Part shown: positions 11,871 to 24,947 of the stretch, in pieces
Layout of the letters: every line of letters begins with the position of its first letter
How positions within the stretch are numbered: the first letter of the stretch is position 1
NCBI GenBank assembly: GCA_013400975.1
Contig: WBMZ01005340.1
Location: forward strand, 1-64,000
Origin: Atrichornis clamosus
Lineage: Eukaryota > Chordata > Aves > Passeriformes > Menuridae
DNA: 64,000 nucleotides
Reading direction: 5' to 3'
Made by a program: the position numbers and the translations under genes
Notes under the pieces: generated by a model
Seen by the model: the letters and a program-made list of their open reading frames with translations, nothing else
The model's database searches: none
Told to the model about the DNA's origin: nothing

Positions 11871-14800
11871 ACCTCATCCCACCCAGCCAGTCTGATGTAA
11901 GGACTTGCCATGATTCCATCCTGTCCCACTTGCTCTGAAACCAGGAGAAGTCCTCGGCAAGTGCTTTCCTTGGGTCATTTGCAGTGTGAAGGGGGTGACC
12001 TCTACAGATGGAGGAAGCTCAGAAGATCAGGTCTGGAGTCTCAGAGAGATACAAGACACCTCAATTGCTACAGATGTTAAAGCAGAGAGACAGAAAAGCT
12101 ATTATTTTGCCTTCATTTTTCTCTCTTTTCTAATTTCCTGAAGTGAATACAAGATGATGTGGCTTTTCCACCTCAGCTGCCTCATCCAGAAAATTGGAAA
12201 TCTCACCAACCAGCAGTGTTGATAACTTAGAGGAGTCATAAACATGAAGTGCTTCTGGAAAACAATCCAAGTAGAGTATCAGAACATTCTCAAATGTCTA
12301 AGCCTTAAGGGCTCTGAAGTTGTACTCTACAAAGACAAACAAATGTGAAAAAAAGAAAGCATTGAAGGACAACCAGAAGATTTTGCCAAATATCCTGGGT
12401 ATATATATTACAGTGGCCATATACTGCCCTGGGAAGCCAGCTGTGATCCTGGAAGGGCAGAGAACGGATCCTACAGCAGGTTTAGATTTAGCACACAAAT
12501 ATCCCTCTGTGCTGGCACAGCTGCACTGCCGGGCTTGCTGTCAGGCAGGGAGAGGAGCCTGCCCGTGCCCTGACTCCACAGATGCTGCTGCGCACTCTGT
12601 AATACAAAGAATTAGCACAGGAGTTCCACAGCATGGTTTCTCCATGTGCAGACATAGGATAAGGGATTCTTTGGTTTTCAAAAATTAAAGTTAATCTTCA
12701 GAATTCAGGGCTTTTAGGAAGAGAGATTATATTTTAAGATTTTTTTAAAATCCAAAATAATATTTTACTGTCATGCAAAGTTATTGTCAGGAAAGGAAGA
12801 TCTGCTACAATTAAGAGATGAAGTTCCTACAGAAGAGAGAGGTACTGAGAAAAGCCTGTAACTCCCTATGGATATTTCCTTTTTTAAAAAAGCAACCTCA
12901 AAACAGTTTATCATCAAGTACAATGATCTGCTCGTGTATGATTTGCAAACAGAAATGATACTTTACCAAAAGATAGCAGCAATACTCAAGATTTGTTTGC
13001 CAAAGCCTTAAAATGTGTCAGAGTCATTCCTCTAATAAGGTACAAAATTTCTACTTGAAAATGGTGCAAGATTGAGCTAAAATAATTTTTAAGCATAGTC
13101 AGAGGGATGGTTTTTGTACTAGGGATGCACAGCACAAAGCCCTAGGAGCTGTTACTTTGCTTTGTTCAGCCAAACTTTGAGCTTCAGCCAAGCACAGAGA
13201 CTTTGAGCACAACCACAACTTTTTCCCCAAAAGTTGTGTTCCGTGCCCAAATGAAGAGAAATCTGAGGACTGTGCCAAGGAGCTATGATCACTTGTGATT
13301 TAAGCTTTCAACACTCAGGTGTTCTGACTGCTCAAGTACTTTGATAAATTGCCTAGGAACTATCACATACTTTCTACCTGGATCACCTGGTAGAAGGCTG
13401 CCTTTTACCTTACCTCTCTTGGTGCTACTACATTTCTCCCTTGCTGCTGATGGGACAGCATGGGATAACATGGAGAGTGCTGACTGCTTTTTAGAGCATC
13501 TTTCTAATAGCTCAGTAGTGCTATCAGAGTGACAGCACAAAACTACCTCTTGCACATCCTACAGGAGTCCACAGGAATCAGATACTGAATTATCAGAATT
13601 AGTAAAGTATTTTCATAAATACCATCATTATTATGATTTGCAACACTTTTAGGAAAAGTGAAGCAAAGCAGACAATTTGGATTTGTTTTGCATTGAGATT
13701 GGACTCAGCTCTATAAAATACAATATATAAAACAGGACAGTGGCCAAACAATTCACCATTTAAACAGACTCCTACAAACTGAAGTTGTGGCTTTCTGATG
13801 CTGAAATCCTTTCTGGTTAAATGATTTTGCTTCAAAAGTGAATGCAGACATCACAGGTGTGAATTAGATGCATAATGTCTACCCACTTATAAATGTTTTA
13901 CATTCTTAGTATCATCCATGCTTTGGATGTCCTCTGGATTAGGAATATTCTACATGATTACTCTGTTTTGTATATGATTATTTGACTGTTTGACTTTGTT
14001 TGCACTTTTTAAAAGGAACTGTATCTTCTCTGGTTTTATGAAATTCAACTGGCAGAAGCCTTAATAAATACATAAATATGCACCACTTGTTTTCATATGA
14101 TGCTCATTTTCAAATTACATGAAATGAGTAGTCTTTGAATTAAGGTATTCTCCTCTAAAAAATTCTTTTAGCCTCAGTACCATAAGGTTTCCAGGCCTTT
14201 ACTATGTAATTTGTATTCAGCATTCTCTGCATAAGGACATAAAACTAAATACCATTTCTAGTACTAAATATTTTTTTCAAGTAATAATTCTTTTAGTAGA
14301 AGATGTATTTTGTTCTCCACAGAAAAACTGGAGTCTTTCAAATGAGACATGTAGTAAGTTTTAAACTGAATAGTATTGGTCTTTCTGTAATTTCTGTCAA
14401 GATTAATGTTTTGCCTTTACATTTTGAAGATTTAAGGTAGAAAACAAGATAAAGTCTAATTTTATATATATATATATACATATTTATGCATGCAGTGTTT
14501 ACTTATGTGATCAAAAATGTTGAGGTCAATTAGAACTTTGAGACAGCACATTACGGTTACTATTTCTCAATAGTCTTAACATGTAATATTACTTTTAATA
14601 GGTGTGATGACATAAGGGAGCATGAGCTAGCTACAGCATTCACTTTCCAAAGTTATTCACACTGGATGACACATGAACTTGCTGGTACCATAAACATTCC
14701 CCACCCCTTCTACACGGATGGCACGTAAGCCTGAAAAACAAGCTTTTAAGTGCTGCAGGGCCCTGGCTGGGTGGTTTGGCAGATGCATGGAGAAGATTTT

Positions 14801-17800
14801 TACCGAATGAAATGGGAAAGGGGAGTAAGCCTCTAAGGGTGACAAAAAGAGGGATTTCAAGGGCAATGCAATGATCTGCATTCACCATAACTAAGTGCTA
14901 CCCATGACATACCACGACCAAATGGTCTGGATGGGGAAGCTGTGTTTCCATTTTGTAAATTGGTCTGAATCAGGACAAGGGTGTCTCAGTCAATAAACCA
15001 GCATCCCTGGGTGGTTAGTCTAGGCAATATTCTGTCCTGGGAAACACAGTGTATCCACAGCAGTGTTTTGACTGTTTAAATGCTTTTCCATTTGATTTTA
15101 TAGCAATATCCTTCTTCAAGTATCAGCATTATTGTCCTGAATAAAAAGAAATAGGAACAAATTGTGTGTGTCTTGCACAATCACACAAGTGTTTTGAAAG
15201 AGGTATTTAGACCTTTGAGGGCAGATTGCCATGGCATATTGCAGATAGGAAAACCTTGCTCAATTTTGTGGTCTGTCATGCCTCTTGCATTTTAAAAAGG
15301 CATCTTGCATCATTTGAGAGTAAAAAATCTTATGAATATTAGAAAGTGGAGGAGCTATGGTTTGTTTTATTGTCAAGCAATATAGTCCTTTCATACTCCA
15401 AAATCACTTTTTCCCTTTTCTTAACAAAATCTTTCATATAATCAGATGTTAGTACCACCACATTCTGTCACTCCCCTTTAGATGAACTGCTCTTGTAACA
15501 CTTTTTTTAGACTTGGTGTCAAAGAGAATCCTGTAGAAGTTCTGAAGCAATGAAAGCATAACTATGTTGGCCAGTCAGCCCTCCTGTGAGACAAAACACA
15601 CTTCACAAAAAATATTTGGTTGCCATCTGCATATATAATGCAGAGTTGGATTTCTTTAATAACAGGATCTTCAGACTGGTCTCCAGTGTCCGGAAGTGCA
15701 TTCTTTGAAAGGTCTTTGCCTTTTGTTTTCCAGAACTCATGCTTCAAGAAGAAAATACAATTATTAGTCTAAGGTTAAGTGAAAATAGATCCATAGGGAT
15801 GATCTCCAAGCCATTTCCAGATGACAGTCTTCTTACTTTCTTTCATACTGAGAGATGTGCAATCTCCCAAACTTACCTGAGATACTTCACATTTGCTTCC
15901 TGTTGCAGGTAGTAATAATGATTTTAGGAGGGGAAAAAAAGTGCATTTCAGTGGACAGTTATCAGTAAGTCCAATAAGTCCTCCTTCCATTTGTTAGCAG
16001 TTGAGTGATCCTGTGAGCCACTTCATTACAGCAAAATAGAATGCAATTGATTCTGTTGTACTTCAGTAACTTACATTCCTCAGAAGTGGTTTTTTTTTTT
16101 GCCCCTTTCATGGTTTTACTTGTATAAAACACAGGAGATGTTTTAACTAATGCCATTGTACATGTCTACATTAAGTTTTCAGATGCTCAGTGGGCTGGTT
16201 CTGTAATGAAAGTATGGTGCACTCAGTGAAAAGAGGGCACTGCACAAGTTGAGACTGAGCTCTTGCAGTTCTAGGGAGAAAACATTTGGTTTCTCTAATT
16301 GGTAAAAATAGCATAGCAAGGAGACAGTAGAAAACTGTAAGTGTCAAAGTGTTTTCACATATGACAATGAACAAACTGTGGATTGCCTACTCAGAAATCT
16401 TATTCTTTGCACAACCACTAGACAAAGTATTAAAAAGAAAGTGTACAAACAATCCCCTCAAAAAATTACCTTTCAAAAATTAAATAAAAAAAATTTAAAA
16501 ATTAAATTAAATCAGCATTTTTAGAAAACAGTAATAAACTGTCTGACTCACCCAGTTTTCTCAAGGACACATGCTACCTGTTGTGAACAAAGTAAGCTGT
16601 TTTTCAGCATTACAGTGCTAAATGCTTCATATAGTTTTATATGCTTCATATAGTTTAATTTATAGTTTTACACAGCTGATGATATAGATAGACACTAAAG
16701 TGCCTGAAGCTGCATTGAGGAGACACTTACCAAATTGTGTATTGGTTTAGTATCAAATGGCATATTTAGAGGCTGCTTTTCTTAAACACTTGGCCTCATT
16801 TGATTTATTTTAATACCCAGGTCTGGGTACTGTATCCTTCAGAGTGGGCACTGGTGAGAAGCTAACAACCATTCCACTCACAAGAAGTGGAGTCCTGTGG
16901 CCTTTTCTTTTACTGTTAAAAAGGTTTGACGAAGAGTGTAAACATTTAAGGCTGTATCTTCCAGTACAAACCATGGCTATTGTTCTGCAGGAAAAAATGT
17001 GCAAGTGAAGAAAGCAGTTATTTACCACTGCTGATATGATTTTCTGAAGAAAGGGCACAGTATCATTACATGATTTTCCAAAGAAAGGACACATTACCAT
17101 GATTCACATACCCTGAATGAAGTCCTTATATGTAAAGGAACAAATCTTGCTTTGCTGACCTCTAAGAAGGTACAATCTCTGGTGTTAGCTTTACAAATCC
17201 TATCCTGGAAACTTCTCCAAAGGGCAGCCTCATCCAGGAATATCACTTCAGTACAGCAGCACTTGATGGCACTGGTGTAACAGCTTAACTCCAAGGCACA
17301 TGAATCCCGTGAAGGGACATGGTCAAAAACAAAAAATATGCTCTGAGCCAATTTCTTCTCGCTCCTTGGGTCATACTCTTAACTCAGTTTTGTTTCTGGG
17401 TCAGGAGGGGGGTTGGTTGAAGAGCACAGAGATGTTTGGAAAGCACTGAGTGGGGCTCAATGAGATTTTACAGCAGAACTCCCATAGTGCTGCTGCAAGT
17501 CCTGCATTTGCTCCTCTTATTCTGCTCCAAGATCTTATTTCCAAACATCAATAAACTGGTTAGTACCTTGGGCAGAAGAGGGTTAATCAAAAGAAAAATG
17601 AAAGGGAAACATTCTCTACTTCTTAATTGTTTTCAGAGCTAACACAACATGCAGTAGAAGAATTAAAGAAAGCATTTGACCAAGATTTGTTCATGCCAGA
17701 CACACCTTTTCCTGCCTCCTCACAGAATACAGAAATATGTGTCTCCCTGAGGACATTCTGCAGAGTTTTGAGATGTAACATCTTGACAGTGGAAAAGTAC

Positions 17801-20380
17801 AAGTCTAAATATAGTACATTTTGTCAAACGTTGTTTAAAAGAATATTCCAATAGATATCTGTTCAAAAATGCACTATGCTATTGGTTCCTATGCAAAACC
17901 ATTTATTAATAGGAATTCTGCAAGCCAGTAATACCAGTATGCAGCCATATAAGTGACTGATTGTTTTGGTAAGTATTCAGGCCACACAATGGACCTTGGG
18001 TTCAGTCATATTTTTTATAGTTTGGAGTTCAGGAGGTCTTAATATTTTGTTTCTTCCTATTTGTTTACTCACTTGTTCCTCTTCTCTGGCACATAAGAAA
18101 CTGTGTCCTTAAAAGGCACAAAAAGTACAGTTAGCTGCTTCATTTCCAGAGCATTTCTAACCCACAGTTCACAAATTTCTATTTATATGGAAGGAAGAAA
18201 ACCTAGCAGTGACCAGGCAAAAAGAAGGAGACTGTAAAAAGTCTTTGAAACATGGAAATTCGGTATCTGAAAATCCACACAGCATTGAAATCATAGATAT
18301 CAGAGACAAGAGAGTTTTAAGGGGAAAAAAAGTAGAACTACTAAAAAGACTACTTTCTCTAGCAGTCTATGCTTCCATCATTAGAATTCCCTCATTATTC
18401 AAAAAATTTCATGATACCACACATTTCATACTGTTGGGGGTAGTGGAGGCATGGACATATAATGGGAAGAGAAGGGAAGAAGCATATTCATGCAATTTTT
18501 ATTGCTCTCCTTAAAGTGTTTTTGATGGAACCCCTGAACAGGAGAAGGTGACCTCCAGAAATCAGCATGCAGGGAGTAACAAGCAGGTCAGGATCTCCTC
18601 ACAAATAATTTCACTTCTCTGGGTAGCCTAAGAAGTGTAATTCTTCACACTTCACTGAAGCTTTAAGTCCAACCTCTCACTCCTCCTCTGTGACAACATG
18701 TATTCTGCCTCATCTGAGTACCTAGAAAATACTTTATTTTCCCTCTCTCTGTTTTCTGATTTACTTCTAAAGCTATATATTCCTTTCAGTAGGTTTTTGC
18801 TCACCTTGTATAAACAGCTCTTCAGACACTGCTGTGACACAGTACATGCCTACTGGAATGAGAATGAGAGAATTACAAGAAAGCAAAAATTATGAAGGCA
18901 CCACTAGAAACAGAGAAGAAAAAATCTCAGCAGTGATGAAAAAAAACATGGTGCTAGTATGTAGCACCTTAAGTTAGAATATAAGATTTTAGATTTCAAA
19001 AATGTTTTGAGGCAGAAATTATGTCTTCTGCATACTCTTTGATGACAGCAATTCTTTCTACTACTTTTCTTTGCAGCAGTGGAACTGTGCTGGGAGATAT
19101 GGCCCCAATTTCTGTATAGGAAACATAATGTGGTGGGAGGATACCCTCCTCCCACCTCCCACCAGCACTTGTCAATAGCAGGTGAAGACCCAGAAGGACA
19201 CAGAAAGTAAGCTGTTTTTTCCAGCTCTTTTTCCGCCTGCTCCCAACCCAAGAAATGCTTAGCTAGCCCCCTGATCTGGCCGTTGGCACCAGACTATCAT
19301 TTTCCTGCTGAGGAAACACAAACATTTCAGTGTTCCCCATTCCTCTTTGGGAAATTCTGCACTGGCACTGTGACTGACTGACCTCTGTGGAGGGACTCAC
19401 AGTATCCATTGACATGGGTTATGAGAAACCAATGCCACATGTGGCAACAACAATGGCTCAACCTGAATAGAAATACCCAAATGCTCGTCTGGGACTTGGT
19501 ACATAATGTAACTGAGCAAAGCTGCATTCCGTAGCTCAGGCTCTTCTTGGTGTCAAGTGTGAAGACTCATTTATATTTAGCTAAGGCTCATTCTCAATTT
19601 TTAGTTTATCTTTTGACATCAAACTTAAACAAAACTGCACTGCCTTTTCCGGGGGACCTCTTCAACCTACAGGCAGTACAGCTCTGGAGGATGGGACGGA
19701 ATTGGAAAAGATTGCCTGTATAAATAAATGCCTAGATAAATTTATCCAGTGTCCATAAACATATATGATCATTTCTGTGAAAGAACTGCAAAGGATTCTG
19801 GGTGTTCTAAGTACTTTTCTTCTGAGTAACTTCTGTGTATGGGAATCTTCCACAGGAGCCACACTGGAGAGACAGAACTTGCTCTAAACTCAAAATGAGG
19901 AGCCCCTCAGGAAGAACTGTCCAGAATTTTGTATTTCCAAGGCGTTCACACACAGAGCTCCCCTTTCGTAACAGACCTTCTAGAGGATTTTGTTTTTAAT
20001 AAACAAAATGTTCATTTATTCATTGGATCAAAAGTTGTTCTCTTTAAAAATGCTGAAACGTATTATAACCTTCAGAAGAGATGTTGTTTCATCCCCTCAG
20101 AAATGAATTCAGAAAAGAAGAGCCACCAGAATGCAAGGCCTGGGGAAAACAGTGGCCAGTAGCCATGCTGAGATATATTTGGAGAAGTCTTCCGTCACAC
20201 CAGTCCCAGCTGGCACGCACATGCTGGCCCCATCCAGCTGGCAAGGGTGGGGTTCACAGAAGCACAGCTGAAAGATGAAATCTTAAGTAATTTCTTAGAA
20301 GTGCCTAGAACTCTAAGGTACTGCATGGAGATTGTCAGTCCATGGCTTTAAGGAAGCCTACATGAGTTGTCTGTCCCAAA
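11871..20380. other. Long unique intronic stretch
   Basis: About 8.5 kb, AT-rich. It holds a (TA)8 run at 14463-14478 and a 16-bp direct repeat (atgcttcatatagttt) near 16621-16655. The longest open frame (12320-12688, 122 codons) has no recognisable family, and I regard it as chance. Confidence 0.45.
14463..14478. repeat. (TA)8 microsatellite
   Basis: Eight uninterrupted TA units, followed by a short CATA-rich tail. Confidence 0.85.
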
Positions 20381-21230
20381 ATCATAGAATCATAGGATCA
20401 CAGTATGGTTCAGGTTAAAAAAGACCTTTAAGATCATCAAGTTCTACCATTAACCCAGCACTGCCAAGTCCACCACTAAACTCTGTCCCCAAGTGCCACA
20501 TCTACACGTCTTTTAAATACCTCCAGGGATGGTGACTCCACCACTTCCCTGAACAGCCTGGTCCAATGCTTGACAACCCTTTCAATGATGAAACGTTTCC
20601 TAATATCCAATTTAAACTTCCCATTGTGCAACATTTCTTCTTGTCCAGTCACTTGCTATTTGGAAGAAGAGACCAATCCCTGCCTGTCTACAATCTCCTT
20701 TCAGGTAGCTGTAGAGAGCAATAAGGTCTCCCCTAAGCCTCCTTTTCTCCAGGCTAGGAAAGTCCAGCTCCCTCAGCTGCTCCACTCCTCATAAGACTTG
20801 TGCTCCAGACCCTTCATCTCCCTGTTTATATCATCCCTGCTGTGTTGTATTATCAGCAGATATCTAGTAAGTTGAAGTCCCCTGTGACAAGGGTAAGCAA
20901 ATATGAAACTCCTCCCAGCTGCTTATAGAATATTTTATCTGGCTCTTCATCCTGGTTGGGAGGACTGTAACAGACTCCCACCATGATACCTGCCTTGCTG
21001 GCTTTCCTCCTGATGCTTACCTAGAAACATGCAACTCCATTGTAACAATCATTAAGCTCTCTCATTAATCAAAACACTCCCTAACATACAGGGCTAACCC
21101 ACCACCTCCCCTTCCTTGCCTATCCTTCCTGAGGAATTTATAGCCCTCCATTGCAGCATTCCAGTTGTGTGACGCATCCCACAATGTTTCCATGATGGCA
21201 TGGATGAGGGTAAAACATGAAGGTTGTTTG
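20381..21230 (-). mobile_element. CR1 LINE with endonuclease remnant and internal deletion
   Basis: From 20381 the reversed CR1 3' terminus and 3' UTR run to about 20815. Beyond that, the minus strand encodes parts of the ORF2 AP-endonuclease. One block reads HNWNAAMEGYKFLRKDRQGR followed by a glycine run and ALYVRECFD (about 21065-21180). A second, in another frame, contains VGVCYSPPNQDEEPDKIFYK and TGDFNLLDIC (about 20850-21018); the GDFN Asp/Asn motif belongs to the catalytic core of this nuclease family. The two blocks are separated by stops and a frameshift. The whole reverse-transcriptase segment is missing between about 20810 and 20825, so the endonuclease is joined directly to the 3' region. 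Dead copy. Confidence 0.92.
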
Positions 21231-23365
21231 TATATAAGACAGCATTGTATGTACAAAAAACCCGCACAACCCACCACACGTTGTAAAGCAGAAGTTATGC
21301 ATTTGTTCTCCACTTGGCTTTAAGGTAGCAATCACTTATCCAAGTGTAAGTGTATGCTAAAGACAAAATGTTCTCATTTACTATGCTTCTGAAAGAGTGC
21401 TCTGTAATTTCCTTAGTAAAGGGTGCAGATAAATATTCCTGCCAAACTGAGAGGCAGGAGCTGAAGATCATCTCTGACTCAACTTGAATGCACCAGTCTG
21501 AACCCTAAAAATTCTGGTTTCAGTTTGTTCCTGTAGAAACTCTTGGTTTACCAGAGGAAGATCCTTCAGGAAATACACTGCACCAAGAACTTCAGTCTTC
21601 CAAGTTGTATCTCCTGACAATTAACATGCTACATAAAGAAACTGAAATCACAAACTATATCTGCTATGGTCTTCCAAAAGTTTTCTCAGTAAGTAAACAT
21701 TTAAACTGTCAGAAGGGCTTTTGACAAGAGTAGTGATTTCTCCCTGCACTCCTTGAGTCCCTTTTACCTTCTAGAGAGAGAGATTCTTTAGTGCAGTTTG
21801 TATTTGCAGGTGACACTTCTGATTTCACTACCCTTAAATTTTTGCACTGCACCTATATGCCTACAGAGGGGGCTTAAGAGAATGCAGTTGCTATCTCTAT
21901 GACAACTTTTTTTTCCCTATGTATGTATGTATTTATGTCATAGCAGTAAAGTATATGCAGAACTATCTAAGGAAAGAACATTTAAAAATAGGAGCTGTTG
22001 TTCCTCTCTATCAATTATGATCTTAAATAAAATCAACAACCAATATTTTTGATGACTTTTCAACCCCTGACTTTAAGTTCATGTTGAAGGAGAAGACTGC
22101 ATTCATTTTAAATTACTTCTCCTTTTTATTAGAGGTCTAAAGGTGATCCTTTTCCTATAACATATCATGCAGTGCAACAGAGCCTATACTCAAGCAGTAA
22201 GAGCAGCCCAACTGTGATGCTAGTGTGACTCTGGTGCTGATGGTGACTTCTGAGTACTCTGGATGAAAGCTCTAAGTTTTGACTAAAAACTTTTTGTGGG
22301 CATAGTATTGATGCCAAAAGGAATGCCCATCAGGACAAAGTCAGTTTAAGCAAAGCGCATTTTAAATTCACAATGTGGCCAGACATTGGAGCCATATAAA
22401 AATTCAAGTCAAAAGCTGCCAACAGAGGAGGAACTGCATGAGAATCTCTCAGCACTAAGGTGAGCACTAGCTCTCTATCAGCCTCAACCCCAGATTTCCC
22501 TCATCAGACATTTGCCAATATGCAGATTTTGCACATGATATTGGTCTGTGTATTGCAAATCTACATTTCAGCTTCACATATGGTAGGTTTGGTCTTCTGG
22601 ATGAAAGTATTATAACTTGTCTTGGAAATTTTAAATCTGGGCTTGCTTTCAAGAGAATCTCAAGTGTACGTTCCAGCAAATACATCAATTTCATTAGCTA
22701 GCCAAGCCTACAACATTAAAATTCAGCTCCATTCTGTGACAGAATGTGGCACTGTTGACATTCGGATCAAATCCAAACGTCCTAGGGTTGTAAAATTCAA
22801 ACCATAAGAATAGTGACTTGCAATAATAAATTGTATAGAGGAGAGGAATTCAAAGCCACAAATACAACTTTTCTAGTTATGTACTAAAGTAAAACTACAT
22901 TTTATGGGGCGATAATACATTTGCAGCTATTTGTGAACTTTCCAGTAGCAATGTAATCCTTAATTCATATTTACAAAACTGACATCCTCATTCTTGGTGA
23001 TTCAGTAGATTGTAAAAGTGTTTTTTTAAAAAAGTTATTTCAATAACCCTAAGATATATTGTAATCCTTTGAAGGTAAATTGAATAATTCTTCAACGAAA
23101 ATGCACTACCCTGACATGGAGAGGAATGAGAAAAAGAAAATTCTAGTCGAAACTTTATGTTAGAACACTGGACCTGCCTAAACGTATATAATTAAGCTAT
23201 TTTTCTTGCTCTTGCTCCTTTATTAAGGAAAAGAGTTTCAAGTTAATGCTTCCACACAGTTAAGGTTCCACATTTGAAAATGCTGTCATTGCAAATAGTT
23301 CTTCCTAATAGACAGCACCAAGCTCACACTTAGACCCGCTGTGAGATGCCCCTAGATGAAGAGCG
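21231..23365. other. Unique intronic sequence
   Basis: AT-rich; no gene, RNA or clear repeat seen beyond a short (TATG)n patch near 21920. Confidence 0.4.
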
Positions 23366-23417
23366 TTGGACCTTTAAAGATCCCCAGCCCAAAGTATTCT
23401 GTGGTTCTATGATTCTC
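23366..23417 (+). mobile_element. Very short CR1 3' terminus
   Basis: About 50 bp matching only the last part of CR1: 'acctttaaagatcccc', then 'cccaaagtattctgtggttc' and a closing ATGATTCT. It is probably an extremely 5'-truncated insertion. It is too short to orient by more than the terminus. Confidence 0.6.
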
Positions 23418-24610
23418 AGACTAAGACTAATCTGTCACAGACTATCCTAGACTGGAAATGTCCAGTAAATATAATGTATACAGACATCACAATAATTTTA
23501 AAGGAAATTTGCACATGCTGGAATGGAACTGCATATTGAAACATATGAAGTAAATCAAAGTTGTTTAGGGAACAAAATAAACATTTCCTCGTGGCAAAGG
23601 AGGAAAAAGATTAAAGAGAAATGTTACTTATATTGCTGCTTGTAATAAAAAAAAAATCAAATAAATTGTCTCCTTTTACCAAGTTCTTCTTTGACATTTC
23701 AGATATCAGTTATAATTGAAAATTACAATAATTGATGGTGAGATTATACACTCTTATATATTCATATTTTAATCTTTTTTCCCTATAGCAGATTGCTTCT
23801 AATTACAACAATACAATATTTTGAGCACTAAACTGTTTTGCTAATCTTTTGTAATATATGGTATTCTGGAATTAATTATTTACACTTCTAATATTATTTT
23901 TTAATTCATAGCTGCACTGATTTATATAGCAGATAAAATCTCTGTATAAAACTCTGAAATACAAGAATTATTATTGAAACAGTTCAGTGCAGTCCCAAAG
24001 CAACCTATGGTTATCGTAATTGCTTTTATAGAAATTAAGTGTGGTTAGACATTTGCAAAAATAGGGTTCGATTCTAAATCACATCTACAGTCAGTTGACT
24101 CTCTACTGTTCTAAGGATGGTTCGTCAAAGCCCCAGTCCATACTAATCAAACCATTAGTCTGAATATGCCGGCTGAGAATGTCCCTGAAATGCCAGCCAC
24201 CAACTGGGAACAGCTAAAGCACTGTAGCTACTGCTCTGATCCTTTCTCCAGTATTCTTCAGGAAAAGAAGCCAAAACAAAACAAACAAACAACAAAACTA
24301 CCTCAATGACATTATTTAATTTATGAGTATCTGTCCTTTGCATTTTGTCTGGCTTTGTAAACTGTCTTTTGCTATTTTCTTTGTCTCCAAGTTAACCCCA
24401 TCTTTCCCATTCTGACTTCTTTCCTGTCTACATCTTCACCCACAAGCCCAGACCCTGGGCATTCACAAGGCACGCAAGCTTGGGTGCACTCAGAAGTGCT
24501 AGAAGAAAGTCCTAACAGGCATAAGGGGGTCACTAAGCCCGCAGGACTACTGGTCCTCTGCAGCACTCTGCATAGGACATACTCTCTGGCACCTTGGGAT
24601 AAAAAATGTG

Positions 24611-24638
24611 CATGGGAGTGCCTTAGGTCACTCCCATG
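24611..24638. repeat. Perfect 10-bp inverted repeat (hairpin)
   Basis: CATGGGAGTG (24611-24620) and CACTCCCATG (24629-24638) are exact reverse complements around an 8-nt loop, ccttaggt. The stem is too short for a canonical microRNA precursor. Confidence 0.9.
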
Positions 24639-24915
24639 TAGTGACCCACAAAGTACCTTAACCCACATAGTGCTCCCTCAGGGCTCACAAACCTTCATGT
24701 GTAGGAGGGTTCTTGGAACAAAAGTGAAATGGCATAAACTTTTCACCTTGAGTCAGTTTTGGCCCGGGTAGTTTTTCACTGTCTGCAGCACAGACAAATA
24801 AAGAGTTTCCTCAGTTAGCTTTGCACTGTCTCAAAAGTCAGCCCTACCAGAGCCTGGCTTTGAGCTGGGACAGATGCTCTGCGCTGGCCACTCATACACG
24901 GCAAGGCTGACCCTG

Positions 24916-24947
24916 GGAGCCCTCTGACAGGTCCATCAGAGGGCTCC
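24916..24947. repeat. Perfect 12-bp inverted repeat (hairpin)
   Basis: GGAGCCCTCTGA (24916-24927) and TCAGAGGGCTCC (24936-24947) are exact reverse complements around the 8-nt loop caggtcca. A G-T pair could extend the stem by one. A T7 run follows 10 bp later (24957-24963). The shape recalls a bacterial terminator, but nothing else here is bacterial. Confidence 0.9.

Noticed and set aside
12320..12688. 122-codon plus-strand open frame
   Set aside because: No family similarity that I can recognise; most likely chance in a GC-richer patch.
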